A stretch of DNA of 64,000 nt from DASYGT01 sp035999365 (GTDB taxonomy: Bacteria > Actinomycetota > Actinomycetes > Mycobacteriales > Jatrophihabitantaceae): contig DASYGT010000022.1 in the NCBI GenBank assembly GCA_035999365.1, positions 1-64,000 on the forward strand, read 5' to 3'. The position numbers were made by a program, and so were the translations under genes. Position 1 is the stretch's first letter. Each line of letters begins with the position of its first letter. The notes below the pieces were generated by a model that ran no database searches, was not told where the DNA came from, and saw only the letters and a list, made by a program, of their open reading frames with translations. This document shows, piece after piece, positions 1 to 8,386 of the stretch.

Positions 1-239
1 CCCAGCACGGCGGCATGCAACGCCTGCGCGCCGTTGGCACAGAAGCTCACCTCGTCGGCGCGCGCGCCGATGGCATCGGCCGTCGCCTCGCGCGCGGCGT
101 CGAGCAGCAGGCGGGCACGGCGGCCGGCGCCATAGAGGCGATCCGGATCGGCCCAGCCGTCGTCCAGTGCGGCCAGCAATGCCTCGCGCGCAACAGGACG
201 CAACGGGGCACCTGATGCCGCGTCGAGGAAGCCACCCAC
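1..239 (-). CDS. Cysteine desulfurase / class V aminotransferase, N-terminal part (runs off window)
   Basis: The reverse strand is open from about 245 to the window edge and reads VGGFLDAASGAPLRPVAREA, then an SFCANGAQALHAAVLG segment. This is the N-terminus of a PLP-dependent class V aminotransferase of the cysteine desulfurase kind, which moves sulfur from cysteine to carrier proteins. The PLP lysine lies outside the window. Two in-frame GTG codons (245 and 239) compete; a TAGCGT box at 247-252 lies 7 nt before the second, which favours 239 and a leaderless mRNA. From memory, a cysteine desulfurase gene next to ctaC is common in actinobacteria. Family is fairly sure, exact subfamily is not. 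Confidence 0.75.
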   Translation of the reverse strand, partial: MGGFLDAASGAPLRPVAREALLAALDDGWADPDRLYGAGRRARLLLDAAREATADAIGARADEVSFCANGAQALHAAVL

Positions 240-287
240 AGGCACGACGCTAGCCGCCCCCACCCGGGTTGCGAGGTACCGGTCCAG

Positions 288-293
288 TAGGCT
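288..293 (+). promoter_or_regulatory. Candidate -10 box for ctaC-ctaF
   Basis: TAGGCT fits the actinobacterial TANNNT -10 pattern and would start transcription near 300, leaving a leader of about 32 nt that contains the GGAAGG ribosome-binding site of ctaC. No good -35 box is seen. It lies back to back with the -10 of the divergent desulfurase gene at 247-252. Confidence 0.4.
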
Positions 294-331
294 CACTTAC
301 CGTCCAGGACGGGGTCGGAAGGCGGTCACAG

Positions 332-1384
332 GTGCGTCGTAGACGGTGGGTCCGCGGCAGTCGGCTTGCGCTGCTCATCGCCCCTCTCGCCCTGGTCCTG
401 AGTGGTTGTTCGGCGCACAGCCTCGAGCGTGATCTGCGGTTCGGCTGGCCCACCGGGGTGACCAAGCAGGCCGAGGAAATGCGGGTCCTGTGGACCTGGT
501 CCGGCGTCGCGGCGCTGGTCGTCGGCGTGGGTGTCTGGGGCCTGATCTTCTGGTGCTGCATCCACTACCGCAAGCGCGGCGACGAGCTGCCGAAGCAGAC
601 CAAATACAACCTTCCGCTCGAGATCATCTACTCGATCATCCCGTTCCTCATCATCGCCGCGCTCTTCTACCGAACCGTGGTCGTCGAGAACAACGTCGAC
701 GCCCTCTCCAAGAACCCTGATGTGCGCATCCAGGTCGATGCGTTCAAGTGGAACTGGCAGTTCGAGTACCACTCGTACACCGACGCTTCGGGCAGTGTTC
801 ACGAGACGGCCTATGCCGGGGTGAACGCCGCGACGGGCGCGAATGCCACCAAGTGCGATGAGGCCTCGAGCAACAGGTCGTACGCGTGCGGCGCGAGCGG
901 CGGACAGGCGACGCCGGGGAACTCGCCGCTGTACCTGTCGACCGTCGGCTCCGACGACGAGATCCCCGTGCTCGTGCTGCCCGTGCACCAGTCGGTCCGG
1001 GTCGTCGAGCACTCCGCCGACGTCGTCCACTCGTTCTGGGTGCCGGAGTTCCTCTTCAAGCGGGACGTGATCCCCTACGGCACCATATCGACCAGTCGTG
1101 ACAACCAGTTCGAGTTCACGCCGACGTCGACGGGCAGCTTCGTCGGACGGTGCGCCGAGTTGTGCGGCACCTACCACTCGCAGATGAACTTCGAGGTGCG
1201 CGTGGTGCCGGACGACGTCTTCGTGAAGTATCTCGACGCGCTGAACTCGATCGGCCCCAACGATCCCGCGCGCCAGACCAAGGCGCTCGTGGCAGCCGGG
1301 ATGTCGCCCTACGCGACGACGACCCACCCGTTCAACACGCAGCGCACCGGCAGCGGAACCTCTCAGGCACCTGGAGCGAGCTGA
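332..1384 (+). CDS. ctaC: Cytochrome c oxidase subunit II (aa3 type)
   Basis: This is the copper-A subunit of cytochrome aa3 oxidase; it accepts electrons from the diheme cytochrome QcrC. The GTG at 332 is chosen because GGAAGG lies about 9 nt upstream and because it gives a compact lipoprotein signal: RRRR, a hydrophobic stretch, then the lipobox LSGC with the lipidated Cys at residue 26. Two transmembrane segments follow, then the cupredoxin domain with the CuA signature CAELCGTYHSQM near residue 275 (both Cys, Glu, His and Met present). ctaF follows 3 nt later. The catalytic subunit gene ctaD is not in the window. Confidence 0.95.
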   Translation: MRRRRWVRGSRLALLIAPLALVLSGCSAHSLERDLRFGWPTGVTKQAEEMRVLWTWSGVAALVVGVGVWGLIFWCCIHYRKRGDELPKQTKYNLPLEIIYSIIPFLIIAALFYRTVVVENNVDALSKNPDVRIQVDAFKWNWQFEYHSYTDASGSVHETAYAGVNAATGANATKCDEASSNRSYACGASGGQATPGNSPLYLSTVGSDDEIPVLVLPVHQSVRVVEHSADVVHSFWVPEFLFKRDVIPYGTISTSRDNQFEFTPTSTGSFVGRCAELCGTYHSQMNFEVRVVPDDVFVKYLDALNSIGPNDPARQTKALVAAGMSPYATTTHPFNTQRTGSGTSQAPGAS

Positions 1385-1387
1385 GCC

Positions 1388-1822
1388 ATGAAGATCGAAG
1401 CCCGAGTCTTCCTCATCGTCGCCGTTTTCTGCTGGCTGACGGCGATCGCGTACGGCATCTGGACCGCGAAGGCCCAGGGGCACGTCGAGGTAGCCGGTCT
1501 GGCCGGGCTGATCCTGTCAGGCGGCCTGCTCGGCATCTCCGGTTCGTTCTTCTGGTTCGTCTCGCGGCGTATCGACCCGCGCCCGGAGGATCGCCTCGAC
1601 GCCGAGATCGCTGAGGCGGCGGGCGATCTGGGCTTCTTCAGCCCGGGCAGCTACTGGCCGCTCGGTATCGCGGCAGCGGGGACGCTCACCGGCTTCGGTC
1701 TGGCGTTCTACCAGGTGTGGCTGGTCATCGTCGGGGTGCTGGCGATCCTGTTCACCGTCGGCGGTCTGCTCTTCGAGTACTACATCGGTGGCCGTCGGCC
1801 GCTCCACACGCCGCACTCCTGA
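1388..1822 (+). CDS. ctaF: Cytochrome c oxidase subunit IV
   Basis: A 144-residue protein with two hydrophobic hairpins (residues about 5-55 and 85-130), matching the small actinobacterial subunit IV that stabilises the aa3 oxidase in the bcc-aa3 supercomplex. The ATG lies 3 nt after the ctaC stop, so the two genes are translated together. The last codons lie in the first copy of a 15-nt tandem repeat that also contains the stop codon (see the repeat entry). Confidence 0.92.
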   Translation: MKIEARVFLIVAVFCWLTAIAYGIWTAKAQGHVEVAGLAGLILSGGLLGISGSFFWFVSRRIDPRPEDRLDAEIAEAAGDLGFFSPGSYWPLGIAAAGTLTGFGLAFYQVWLVIVGVLAILFTVGGLLFEYYIGGRRPLHTPHS

Positions 1823-1855
1823 CGACCGCACTCCTGACCACCGCACTCCGGGCAC
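1811..1855. repeat. 15-nt short tandem repeat, three copies, over the ctaF stop codon
   Basis: CCGCACTCCTGACGA (1811-1825), CCGCACTCCTGACCA (1826-1840) and a diverged third copy from 1841. The unit is five codons long and contains the TGA that ends ctaF, so the next copy supplies a second in-frame TGA. It looks like slippage duplication at the 3' end of the gene. Confidence 0.85.
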
Positions 1856-1874
1856 GCCACAGTGGCCGGTGGTC

Positions 1875-2297
1875 TCAGCCGCCCAGGTGAGCGTGTAACC
1901 AGTCCCTGATCGGCTGCACGCCCTCGGTCGCCGGGTCGACCACGAGTCCTGTGTCGCGCAGGCGGCCGCTCGCGGCGCCGCTGACGACGAGCACCGGACC
2001 CGGGTGGCGTTGGGCCAGCAGGCCGAAGTCACCGTCGCCACTGACCAGGATCAGCGGCTGATCTGCCGGACGGTACGCCTCGGCGAGGGCGACATCTGCC
2101 TGCTGCCACCCGGCGTGCGCCAGCAGTTCGGCACCCTCGGGCCAGGAAACGGCGTCAAGGGCATGCTGCCGACCGCTCGCGGTGAGCTCGACGCTGCCGG
2201 GGCTGCGCACTTCGGCCAGCAGATCGAGCAGCGGCTGAAGGCGGTGCGGCGCGACGTTGTCAGCATCGACCAGCACCCGGACGGTCACCACCGGCAC
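1875..2297 (-). CDS. NYN/PIN-like domain protein, putative ribonuclease
   Basis: A 140-residue protein with the NYN-domain hallmarks: an N-terminal strand followed by VDADN (about residues 10-14) and a second acidic motif LVSGDGDF in the middle. Such proteins are PIN-like nucleases acting on RNA. It lies about 95 nt downstream of qcrB on the same strand and converges on ctaF. Several GTG codons are possible starts (2297, 2291, 2288); 2297 is the longest. No specific role can be assigned. A second, unrelated NYN protein lies at 11738-13054. Confidence 0.7.
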   Translation of the reverse strand: MPVVTVRVLVDADNVAPHRLQPLLDLLAEVRSPGSVELTASGRQHALDAVSWPEGAELLAHAGWQQADVALAEAYRPADQPLILVSGDGDFGLLAQRHPGPVLVVSGAASGRLRDTGLVVDPATEGVQPIRDWLHAHLGG

Positions 2298-2326
2298 CGC
2301 CGACCGGTATCGATCGGGTGTCCCCC

Positions 2327-2347
2327 GCTCGGCCTCGCGGACCGAGC
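2327..2347 (-). terminator. Weak candidate terminator hairpin after qcrB
   Basis: A GCTCGG / CCGAGC stem of 6 bp with a 9-nt loop lies between the qcrB stop and the downstream NYN gene. There is no T tract, so it could equally be a processing site or chance. Confidence 0.25.
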
Positions 2348-2392
2348 CACTTCAGCGCGCGTGAGGGAGCAGGACGTGATCGTCGTGAGCGC

Positions 2393-4027
2393 TCAGTCGG
2401 TGAGCTGGTGGGAGGTGTCGTGCTCGTCGGCCGCCGACTGCTCGAGTTCGTCGATGGCCGCCTGGATCTCGGGCTTCTCGACGACCGGGTAGAAGAAGCC
2501 GCGGATGTGCTGCAGCGGCGAGGCCGCCCCGAGCTGGCTCATCCGTTTCGGGACGGGCGTGCCCGCGTAGGAGTGCTTGCCGTGCCCGTGCGCGTCGACA
2601 GGGCCCAGGGGCTGGTGCACCTCGATGAACTCGCCGGTGGGCAGCGTCTTGATGATGCCCGTCTCGACGCCGTGCTCCAGCACCTCGCGGTCGTGCCGCT
2701 GCAAGCCGAGGCAGACGCGGTACGTCAACAGGTAGGCCAGCGGCGGGAGCACCAGCAGGAAGATCCGGCCACCCCATGTCATCGCGTTGAGCGAGATGTT
2801 GAACGCCTTGGCGATGATGTCGTTGCCACCGGAGAGGAACAGCACGATGTAGAACGTGATCGCCATCGCCCCGAGCGAGGTGCGGACGGGGACGTCACGC
2901 GGTCGCTGCAGCATGTTGTGGGGCCTGGTGTCCTTCGTCATCTTGGCTTCGATGAACGGGTAGAGACCGGCGACGGTGAAGAGGATGCCCGGCAGCACGA
3001 CGGTAGGCCAGAACAGCGGGGGCAGCGTGTGCCCCCACAATCGGATCTCCCAGGACGGGAACAGACGGGTGGAACCGTCGAGGAACATCATGTACCAGTC
3101 CGGCTGCGAACCCGATGACACCTGCGCCGGGTTGTACGGACCGAACAACCACACCGGGTTGATCTGGGCGAGACCGCCGAGCGCGCAGATGACGCCACTG
3201 ACGATGAAGAAGAAGCCGCCTGCCTTGGCGGCGTAGGTGGGAAAGACCCGTTCGCCGCTGACCGTCTCTTCGGTGCGCCCGGGAAGTGGGTACTCGGTGT
3301 GCTTCTGCCGAACGATCAGAGCCAGGTGGGCGCCGATCAGCGCGGCAAGGATCGCCGGGATCAGCAGCACGTGCGCGATGTAGAACCGTCCGATGATGAC
3401 GTCGCCGGGGAACGGACCGCCGAAGATCATGAACGACACCCAGGTGCCGACCACCGGGATCGACAACATGATCGCGTCGGCGATGCGCAGACCGGTTCCG
3501 GAGAGCAGGTCGTCGGGCAGCGAGTAGCCGGCGAATCCCTCGATGATGCTCAGCCCGATGAGCCCGAGGCCGATCAGCCAGTTGAGCTCGCGCGGCTTGC
3601 GGAACGCACCGGTGAAGAACACCCGGAACATGTGCATGAGCATCGCCGCGAGGAACAGCAGCGCTGCCCAGTGGTGAATCTGCCGGATGACCAGGCCGCC
3701 GCGAACGTCGAAGCTGATGTTGAGCGTCGACTCGTAGGCCCGCGACATCGTGATGCCCTGCATGGGCACGTACCGGCCGTGGTAGACCGTGTCGGCCATC
3801 GAGGGGTCGAAGAAGAACGTCAGATACGTGCCGGTGAGCAGCAAGATGATGAACGAGTACAGCGCGATCTCGCCCATCATGAACGACCAGTGGTCAGGGA
3901 AGACCTTGTTCAGCTGCACGCGGGTCGGCCCGGCGATGTTGAGCCGGTCGTCGGCCCACTTGGCCAGCTTTCCCTGCGGCGTGCGGGGGGTGTCGGTTCG
4001 GCGGCGCGGTGGAGCGGTGGTCGTCAT
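2393..4027 (-). CDS. qcrB: Cytochrome bc1 (bcc) complex cytochrome b subunit
   Basis: This is the diheme cytochrome b that oxidises menaquinol and passes electrons to the Rieske centre. The 544-residue protein has many membrane helices. Heme ligands are visible as two His pairs: 118/132 in one helix and 219/234 in another. The quinol-site motif reads PDWY, the form usual in actinobacteria instead of PEWY. A C-terminal extension beyond the canonical helices is also normal for this group. The ATG directly follows the TAA of qcrA and has GGGAGCG upstream, so qcrC-qcrA-qcrB form one operon. Confidence 0.96.
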   Translation of the reverse strand: MTTTAPPRRRTDTPRTPQGKLAKWADDRLNIAGPTRVQLNKVFPDHWSFMMGEIALYSFIILLLTGTYLTFFFDPSMADTVYHGRYVPMQGITMSRAYESTLNISFDVRGGLVIRQIHHWAALLFLAAMLMHMFRVFFTGAFRKPRELNWLIGLGLIGLSIIEGFAGYSLPDDLLSGTGLRIADAIMLSIPVVGTWVSFMIFGGPFPGDVIIGRFYIAHVLLIPAILAALIGAHLALIVRQKHTEYPLPGRTEETVSGERVFPTYAAKAGGFFFIVSGVICALGGLAQINPVWLFGPYNPAQVSSGSQPDWYMMFLDGSTRLFPSWEIRLWGHTLPPLFWPTVVLPGILFTVAGLYPFIEAKMTKDTRPHNMLQRPRDVPVRTSLGAMAITFYIVLFLSGGNDIIAKAFNISLNAMTWGGRIFLLVLPPLAYLLTYRVCLGLQRHDREVLEHGVETGIIKTLPTGEFIEVHQPLGPVDAHGHGKHSYAGTPVPKRMSQLGAASPLQHIRGFFYPVVEKPEIQAAIDELEQSAADEHDTSHQLTD

Positions 4028-5143
4028 TTAGGAGCGCTCCCAGAAGCCGGGGCCGATGGGCTCGTGATAGTCGGACTTCGCGACGAAGTACTGGCGACCG
4101 TCGGAGCCGACCTCGACGTCGATCGGCAGCTTCGGCAGGCTGCGTGTCGCCGGGCCGAACACCGGCTTGGCGTCGTGGAGCACCTCGAACTGTGACTGGT
4201 GGCACGGGCAGAGCAGGCGGAACGTCTGCTGTTCGAACAGCGACGCGGGGCAGCCGGCGTGCGTGCAGATCTTGGAGAAGGCGAGGAACTCGGGCGCATC
4301 GGCGGGCCAGCCGAAACCTTCCTGTGCCTTGCGGGCCTGGACCTTCTGGCCGGGCCGCAACCTGATGATCAGTGTGGGCGAGCTGGCCGACGTCACGCCG
4401 TCCTTGCCGTCAGGGCCGACTGCGCGCACCCCGGGGAACACCGTCGCCAAACCTCCGGGCAGCAGGTCGTCGGGGCTGACCCTGGTCCAGTCGGAGTACA
4501 CGAGCGGTACCCGGCCGGTGGGCGGGAACAGCGTCGGGTTCGGTGCGAAAAGGGTGTGGTCGAGCTGCTTGCCCGGCTTCTTGATCATGGCGCCGACGAG
4601 GGCGACGAGCGGCACGGTGGCGATGGCGCCCCCGGCGAGCCCGAGGGAGCGCAGGATGAGCGAGCGCCGCGGTAGCCCGGTGTCCTGGAGGCCGACCGTG
4701 AGGGTGGCCTGGGTCATCAGCTTGTCCTCTTCCGAGGACGGCTCCTGGTGCCGGTCCTGGACGACCTCTTCCTCCGGCATCAGCCACTTGGCCCACAGCA
4801 CCAGCCCGACGCCCATGAAGATCATCATGATGGCGAGCAGGCCGCCGAGCGCAGGCGTGTAGAACCGGAAGTTCTGCGGCGATCCGGGCAAGTGCCATGT
4901 GTACGGCATAGCCACGAACGCGACGATGAAGCCGACGCCGCCCAGCGCGGCGATCATGAACGCCAGGGCGACGCCGCGCTCGGCCCGCTTCTCGGCTTTC
5001 GTTCCGCGGATCGGGAACCGGTCGCGCCGATGGACGATGTGGACGCCATCGGCCTCGGCGCCGGCGAGCATCGCCTGTTCCGGCGTCATCTCGCGGATCT
5101 CGTCTGCGGTCGGCGCCCCAGGATGGGGGGAGTGGGTCGTCAC
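4028..5143 (-). CDS. qcrA: Cytochrome bc1 complex Rieske iron-sulfur subunit
   Basis: The Rieske subunit carries electrons from menaquinol to the cytochrome c domain. The C-terminal part has the cluster-binding boxes CTHAGC and CPCHQSQF, with the two Cys and two His that hold the 2Fe-2S centre. The N-terminal half has about three membrane helices, the actinobacterial arrangement. The GTG at 5143 is chosen because it overlaps the qcrC stop as GTGA and has GGAG upstream; a longer frame extends only 7 residues further. Length is 371 residues. Confidence 0.94.
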   Translation of the reverse strand: MTTHSPHPGAPTADEIREMTPEQAMLAGAEADGVHIVHRRDRFPIRGTKAEKRAERGVALAFMIAALGGVGFIVAFVAMPYTWHLPGSPQNFRFYTPALGGLLAIMMIFMGVGLVLWAKWLMPEEEVVQDRHQEPSSEEDKLMTQATLTVGLQDTGLPRRSLILRSLGLAGGAIATVPLVALVGAMIKKPGKQLDHTLFAPNPTLFPPTGRVPLVYSDWTRVSPDDLLPGGLATVFPGVRAVGPDGKDGVTSASSPTLIIRLRPGQKVQARKAQEGFGWPADAPEFLAFSKICTHAGCPASLFEQQTFRLLCPCHQSQFEVLHDAKPVFGPATRSLPKLPIDVEVGSDGRQYFVAKSDYHEPIGPGFWERS

Positions 5144-6030
5144 TGGTTCTTCGCTCCGATCCACAGGATGAAGATCATCAGAATGCCGACGCCGCCGACC
5201 CAGATCACCAGCGCCTCGGACACCGGCCCGATGCGGTCGATGCCGTTTCCGCCCGGGTCCTTCGACGCCTTGAGCGCCTCGATGTAGCCGACGATCTCGC
5301 GCTTCTGCGTCGGGGTGAGCTGGTTGTCGCTGAAGATAGGCATCTGTTCTGGCCCGGTCATCATCGCCGTCATGATCTGCAAGGCGGTTGCCCGGTTCAG
5401 CGACGGGGCGCTCTTACCCGCCGATAGTGGTGCACCCTTGAACGTGGTGCCGTGGCACGACGCGCAGTTGAGCCGGAACAGGTTGCCGCCATCGGCGATG
5501 TTGGCGTCGGTGAGGCCGCCCTGCGGGACGCTCGGGCCGCCACCGACCGACTCGACGTAGGCGGCCAGCTGCTGGATCTCCTGCTCGGTGAACTTCACCG
5601 CCTTGCGATCTGACTCAGGGCCCTGGCCGGCCAGCGGCATGCGTCCGGTGCTCACCTGGAAGTAGACCGCGGCGCCCCCGACGCCGAGCAGTGGCTCGCC
5701 GCGGTCCTTGACGCCTTGCAGGTTGGCGCCGTGGCAGGTGATACAGCTGACCTCGTAGAGCTGCTTGCCCGCTGCGATGTCCTGCGTGCTGTTGGTCGTG
5801 TCACTCGCGCTCGACGTGCTCGCGAAGGCCGCATAGGCGCTGCCCATCGAGACGAGGGCCACGATCAGCACCGCTCCTGTACCGACCCGACGGCGCAGGC
5901 TGCGCCGCGGCCGGGAGACCCGCGGGCCGCGCGACGCACCCGGCTCGGCACCGGTGGCCGAGACGGCCGGCCCGAAGCCGAGCTCGCCGTCGATGTCGCC
6001 GTCGATGTCGACGTCGAAGTCTTCGGTCAC
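5140..6030 (-). CDS. qcrC: Diheme cytochrome c subunit of the bc1 complex
   Basis: QcrC wires the bc1 complex directly to the aa3 oxidase, replacing soluble cytochrome c. Two heme c motifs are present, CITCH at residues 96-100 and CASCH at 189-193, between an N-terminal membrane segment (about 50-70) and a C-terminal anchor (about 272-292). Ahead of the first membrane segment is a cytoplasmic tail of about 45 residues, first acidic (repeats of D-I/V-D-G), then rich in Arg. It starts at a GTG with GAAGGGACC upstream and follows ctaE by 58 nt. Confidence 0.95.
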   Translation of the reverse strand: MTEDFDVDIDGDIDGELGFGPAVSATGAEPGASRGPRVSRPRRSLRRRVGTGAVLIVALVSMGSAYAAFASTSSASDTTNSTQDIAAGKQLYEVSCITCHGANLQGVKDRGEPLLGVGGAAVYFQVSTGRMPLAGQGPESDRKAVKFTEQEIQQLAAYVESVGGGPSVPQGGLTDANIADGGNLFRLNCASCHGTTFKGAPLSAGKSAPSLNRATALQIMTAMMTGPEQMPIFSDNQLTPTQKREIVGYIEALKASKDPGGNGIDRIGPVSEALVIWVGGVGILMIFILWIGAKNQ

Positions 6031-6088
6031 GACGGTCCCTTCACGGTCGGCGGAGGCGCGGGGCGTGCCAGGTCTTTCGGTGCTCGAG

Positions 6089-6730
6089 TCATCTGATGAT
6101 GTAGATCGTCGCGAAGAGGCCGATCCAGACGACGTCGACGAAGTGCCAGTAGTACGAGACCACGATGGCGGCCGTCGCCTGCGCGGGCGTGAACTTGCCC
6201 AGCGTCGTGCGGATCAGGAACAGGATGAAGGCGATGAGGCCGCCGATGACGTGCAGCCCGTGAAAACCGGTCGTCAGGAAGAACACCGAACCGTAACCGG
6301 TGCGCGAGATCGTGTTCCCGTCGTGCACCTGGATGCGGTACTCGTTCGCCTGGCCGAGGACGAAGAGCAGCCCCATGAAGAACGTGAGCGTGAACCAGCG
6401 GCGCAGCTTGAAGACGTCGCCCTTCTCAGCGGCGAAGACGCCCCACTGACACGTGAAGCTCGATGCGACCAGGATGATCGTGAACGGTGTCGCGTAGCCG
6501 AGGCTCAGCTTGATCGCTTCGCCGGCGTGACGCCCGCCGTCGAGGGGCAGTGTCATCGGCCAGTCGCCCGGGTGCACGGACCGCACGGTGAAGTACATCG
6601 CGAACAGCCCGGCGAAGAACATGAGTTCACTCGATAGCCAGACGATGGTGCCGACACTGACCACATTCGGACGCGTCAGGGAGTGCACCTTGCTGGACTC
6701 GAAGCTGGGCGCGGCGGCTGTCGAGGTCAC
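6089..6730 (-). CDS. ctaE: Cytochrome c oxidase subunit III
   Basis: The 213-residue protein has five to six hydrophobic helices and the subunit III landmarks SSELMFFAGLF near residue 35 and GFHGLHVIGG and YWHFVDVVW near the C-terminus. It is part of aa3 oxidase. The open frame runs on upstream to 7078, but that stretch is antisense to other genes; the GTG at 6730 has CATAAT exactly 6 nt before it, which fits a leaderless start. It is followed by qcrC-qcrA-qcrB, so the operon encodes one oxidase subunit and the whole bc1 complex. Confidence 0.94.
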   Translation of the reverse strand: MTSTAAAPSFESSKVHSLTRPNVVSVGTIVWLSSELMFFAGLFAMYFTVRSVHPGDWPMTLPLDGGRHAGEAIKLSLGYATPFTIILVASSFTCQWGVFAAEKGDVFKLRRWFTLTFFMGLLFVLGQANEYRIQVHDGNTISRTGYGSVFFLTTGFHGLHVIGGLIAFILFLIRTTLGKFTPAQATAAIVVSYYWHFVDVVWIGLFATIYIIR

Positions 6731-6736
6731 CCCCGC

Positions 6737-6742
6737 ATTATG
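6737..6742 (-). promoter_or_regulatory. Leaderless-type -10 box of ctaE
   Basis: CATAAT, inside TACATAAT, lies 6 nt before the GTG of ctaE, so transcription would begin at or next to the start codon. The -35 region is poor. Confidence 0.6.
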
Positions 6743-6873
6743 TACGGTCCGCGGGCGCGAATCGCGCCGGGGTAGGGGTCGTGTTGCGCGATCCACCGCG
6801 GCCGGGCGGGCGCCCGCTGACCCACATCGGAACCGGCAAAACCCAGGGATGCCCCCCGGATAGGATCCGGCAC

Positions 6874-7296
6874 ATGACTGGCGCAGACATCGATCGGGCG
6901 ACCGTCCTTGTGTACAGCAACTCCGCCGGGGTGCGGGCCCAGATCCGCACGGCGGTGGGCCGCCGCCCGTCGCCCGATTCGGCGCGTATCGACTGGGTCG
7001 AATGCGCCACGAACGCCGAGGTTGTCGCCCAGCTGGACGAGGGCGGCATCGACCTGGTGATCCTCGACGGCGAGGCACAGCCGACCGGTGGAGCGGGTCT
7101 GGCCCGGCAGTTCAAGTACGAGATCGACGACTGTCCGCCGGTCATCGTGCTGATCGCGCGCAAGCAGGACGGCTGGTTGGCCAGCTGGTCGCTCGCCGAC
7201 GCTGTCATCGGCCAGCCGATCGACCCCGTCGATGCTGCGGCTGTGGTCGCCGAGCAGCTGCGTCGGCGCGTCACCGGCATCCCTGTCGTTCGCTGA
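6874..7296 (+). CDS. Response-regulator receiver-like protein, no output domain
   Basis: The 140-residue protein looks like a receiver (CheY-like) fold: hydrophobic strand TVLVYSN, then LVILDGE in the middle where a phospho-acceptor Asp would sit, and VIGQPIDP near the end in the position of the conserved Lys loop. The acidic pocket is incomplete, so it may not be phosphorylated. There is no DNA-binding domain. TAGGAT at 6861-6866 lies 7 nt before the ATG, suggesting a leaderless mRNA. It lies between ctaE and trpD and ends 3 nt before trpD, so they are probably cotranscribed. The function is unknown. Confidence 0.6.
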   Translation: MTGADIDRATVLVYSNSAGVRAQIRTAVGRRPSPDSARIDWVECATNAEVVAQLDEGGIDLVILDGEAQPTGGAGLARQFKYEIDDCPPVIVLIARKQDGWLASWSLADAVIGQPIDPVDAAAVVAEQLRRRVTGIPVVR

Positions 7297-7299
7297 ACC

Positions 7300-8361
7300 G
7301 TGAGCACTCAACCGGCCGGGCGGACGTGGCCGGCGCTCCTCTCCGCACTCATGACCGGGTCGGCGCTCAGCGCGGCTGACACCTCGTGGGCGATGGACGA
7401 GATCATGGCCGGTGAGGCCACGCCGGCCCAGCTCGCGTCGTTCGCCGTGCTCCTGCGTGCCAAGGGCGAGACCCCCGAGGAACTCGAGGGGCTCGTGCTG
7501 GCGATGCTCGCCCGCGCCGCACCGCTGAAGATCGCCGGCCCGGCGGTCGATGTCGTGGGTACCGGTGCCGACCGGGCGCAGACGGTGAATCTGTCGACCA
7601 TGGCGGCGCTGGTCGTGGCCGCAAGCGGGCGCCGGGTCGTCAAGCATGGCAACCGCGCTGCGTCGTCGGCGTGTGGAACTGCAGACGTGCTCGAGGAGCT
7701 CGGGGTCGCGATCGACCTCCCGCCGGAGGGCGTCGCTGCGACGGTGGAGGAGGTGGGGATCGGCTTCTGCTTCGCGCCGGTGTTCCACGCCGGGATGCGG
7801 CACGCCGGTGCGCCCCGCCGTGAGCTCGGTGTACCTACCGTCTTCAACTTCCTCGGCCCGCTCACCAACCCGGCGCACGTAACGGCGGCGGCTATCGGCT
7901 GCGCCGACCGAACAATGGCGCCGGTGATGGCCGCGGTGCTCGCACGCCGCGGGGACTGCGCCCTCGTCTTCCGCGGCGACGACGGGCTCGACGAACTCAC
8001 CACCACGACGACCTCGAGCGTCTGGGTCGTCTCGGACTCGGCGGTGCTCGAAGCGTCGCTCGATCCGCGGGAACTCGGGATCGACCCCGTCGCGCCGGAA
8101 GCGCTGCGTGGCGCCGACCGCGTCCACAATGCGGCCGTCGTACGCGAGGTCCTGGCCGGCCGCGGGGCCGGGGTGCGTGACGCCGTCCTGCTCAACGCCG
8201 CCGCGGCCGTGGCCGCCCACGACGGCATGACTGCAGACACCTGGCGCGAGGTCGTGCGTTCCGGCATCGACATCGCTGCGGCCGCGATCGACAGCGGTGC
8301 CGCTGCCGATCTGCTGGACCGCTGGGTCGAGGCGAGCAATCGTGCCCGCACGGCCGGCTGA
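7300..8361 (+). CDS. trpD: Anthranilate phosphoribosyltransferase
   Basis: TrpD joins anthranilate to PRPP in tryptophan synthesis. The 353-residue protein carries the family signatures DVVGTGAD...TVNLST (about 86-100), KHGNRAASS and CGTADVLEELG, and FNFLGPLTNP further on. The PRPP loop, GTGGD in most family members I recall, reads GTGAD here. Starts at GTG 3 nt after the receiver-like gene. No other trp gene is nearby, as in M. tuberculosis, where trpD is also next to ctaE. Confidence 0.92.
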   Translation: MSTQPAGRTWPALLSALMTGSALSAADTSWAMDEIMAGEATPAQLASFAVLLRAKGETPEELEGLVLAMLARAAPLKIAGPAVDVVGTGADRAQTVNLSTMAALVVAASGRRVVKHGNRAASSACGTADVLEELGVAIDLPPEGVAATVEEVGIGFCFAPVFHAGMRHAGAPRRELGVPTVFNFLGPLTNPAHVTAAAIGCADRTMAPVMAAVLARRGDCALVFRGDDGLDELTTTTTSSVWVVSDSAVLEASLDPRELGIDPVAPEALRGADRVHNAAVVREVLAGRGAGVRDAVLLNAAAAVAAHDGMTADTWREVVRSGIDIAAAAIDSGAAADLLDRWVEASNRARTAG

Positions 8362-8386
8362 CCTGCACGCGGGGGACACTGGACTG

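Noticed and set aside
326..1483. A 385-codon minus-strand frame opposite ctaC
   Set aside because: Antisense shadow of a certain gene with intact CuA motif; no start signal.
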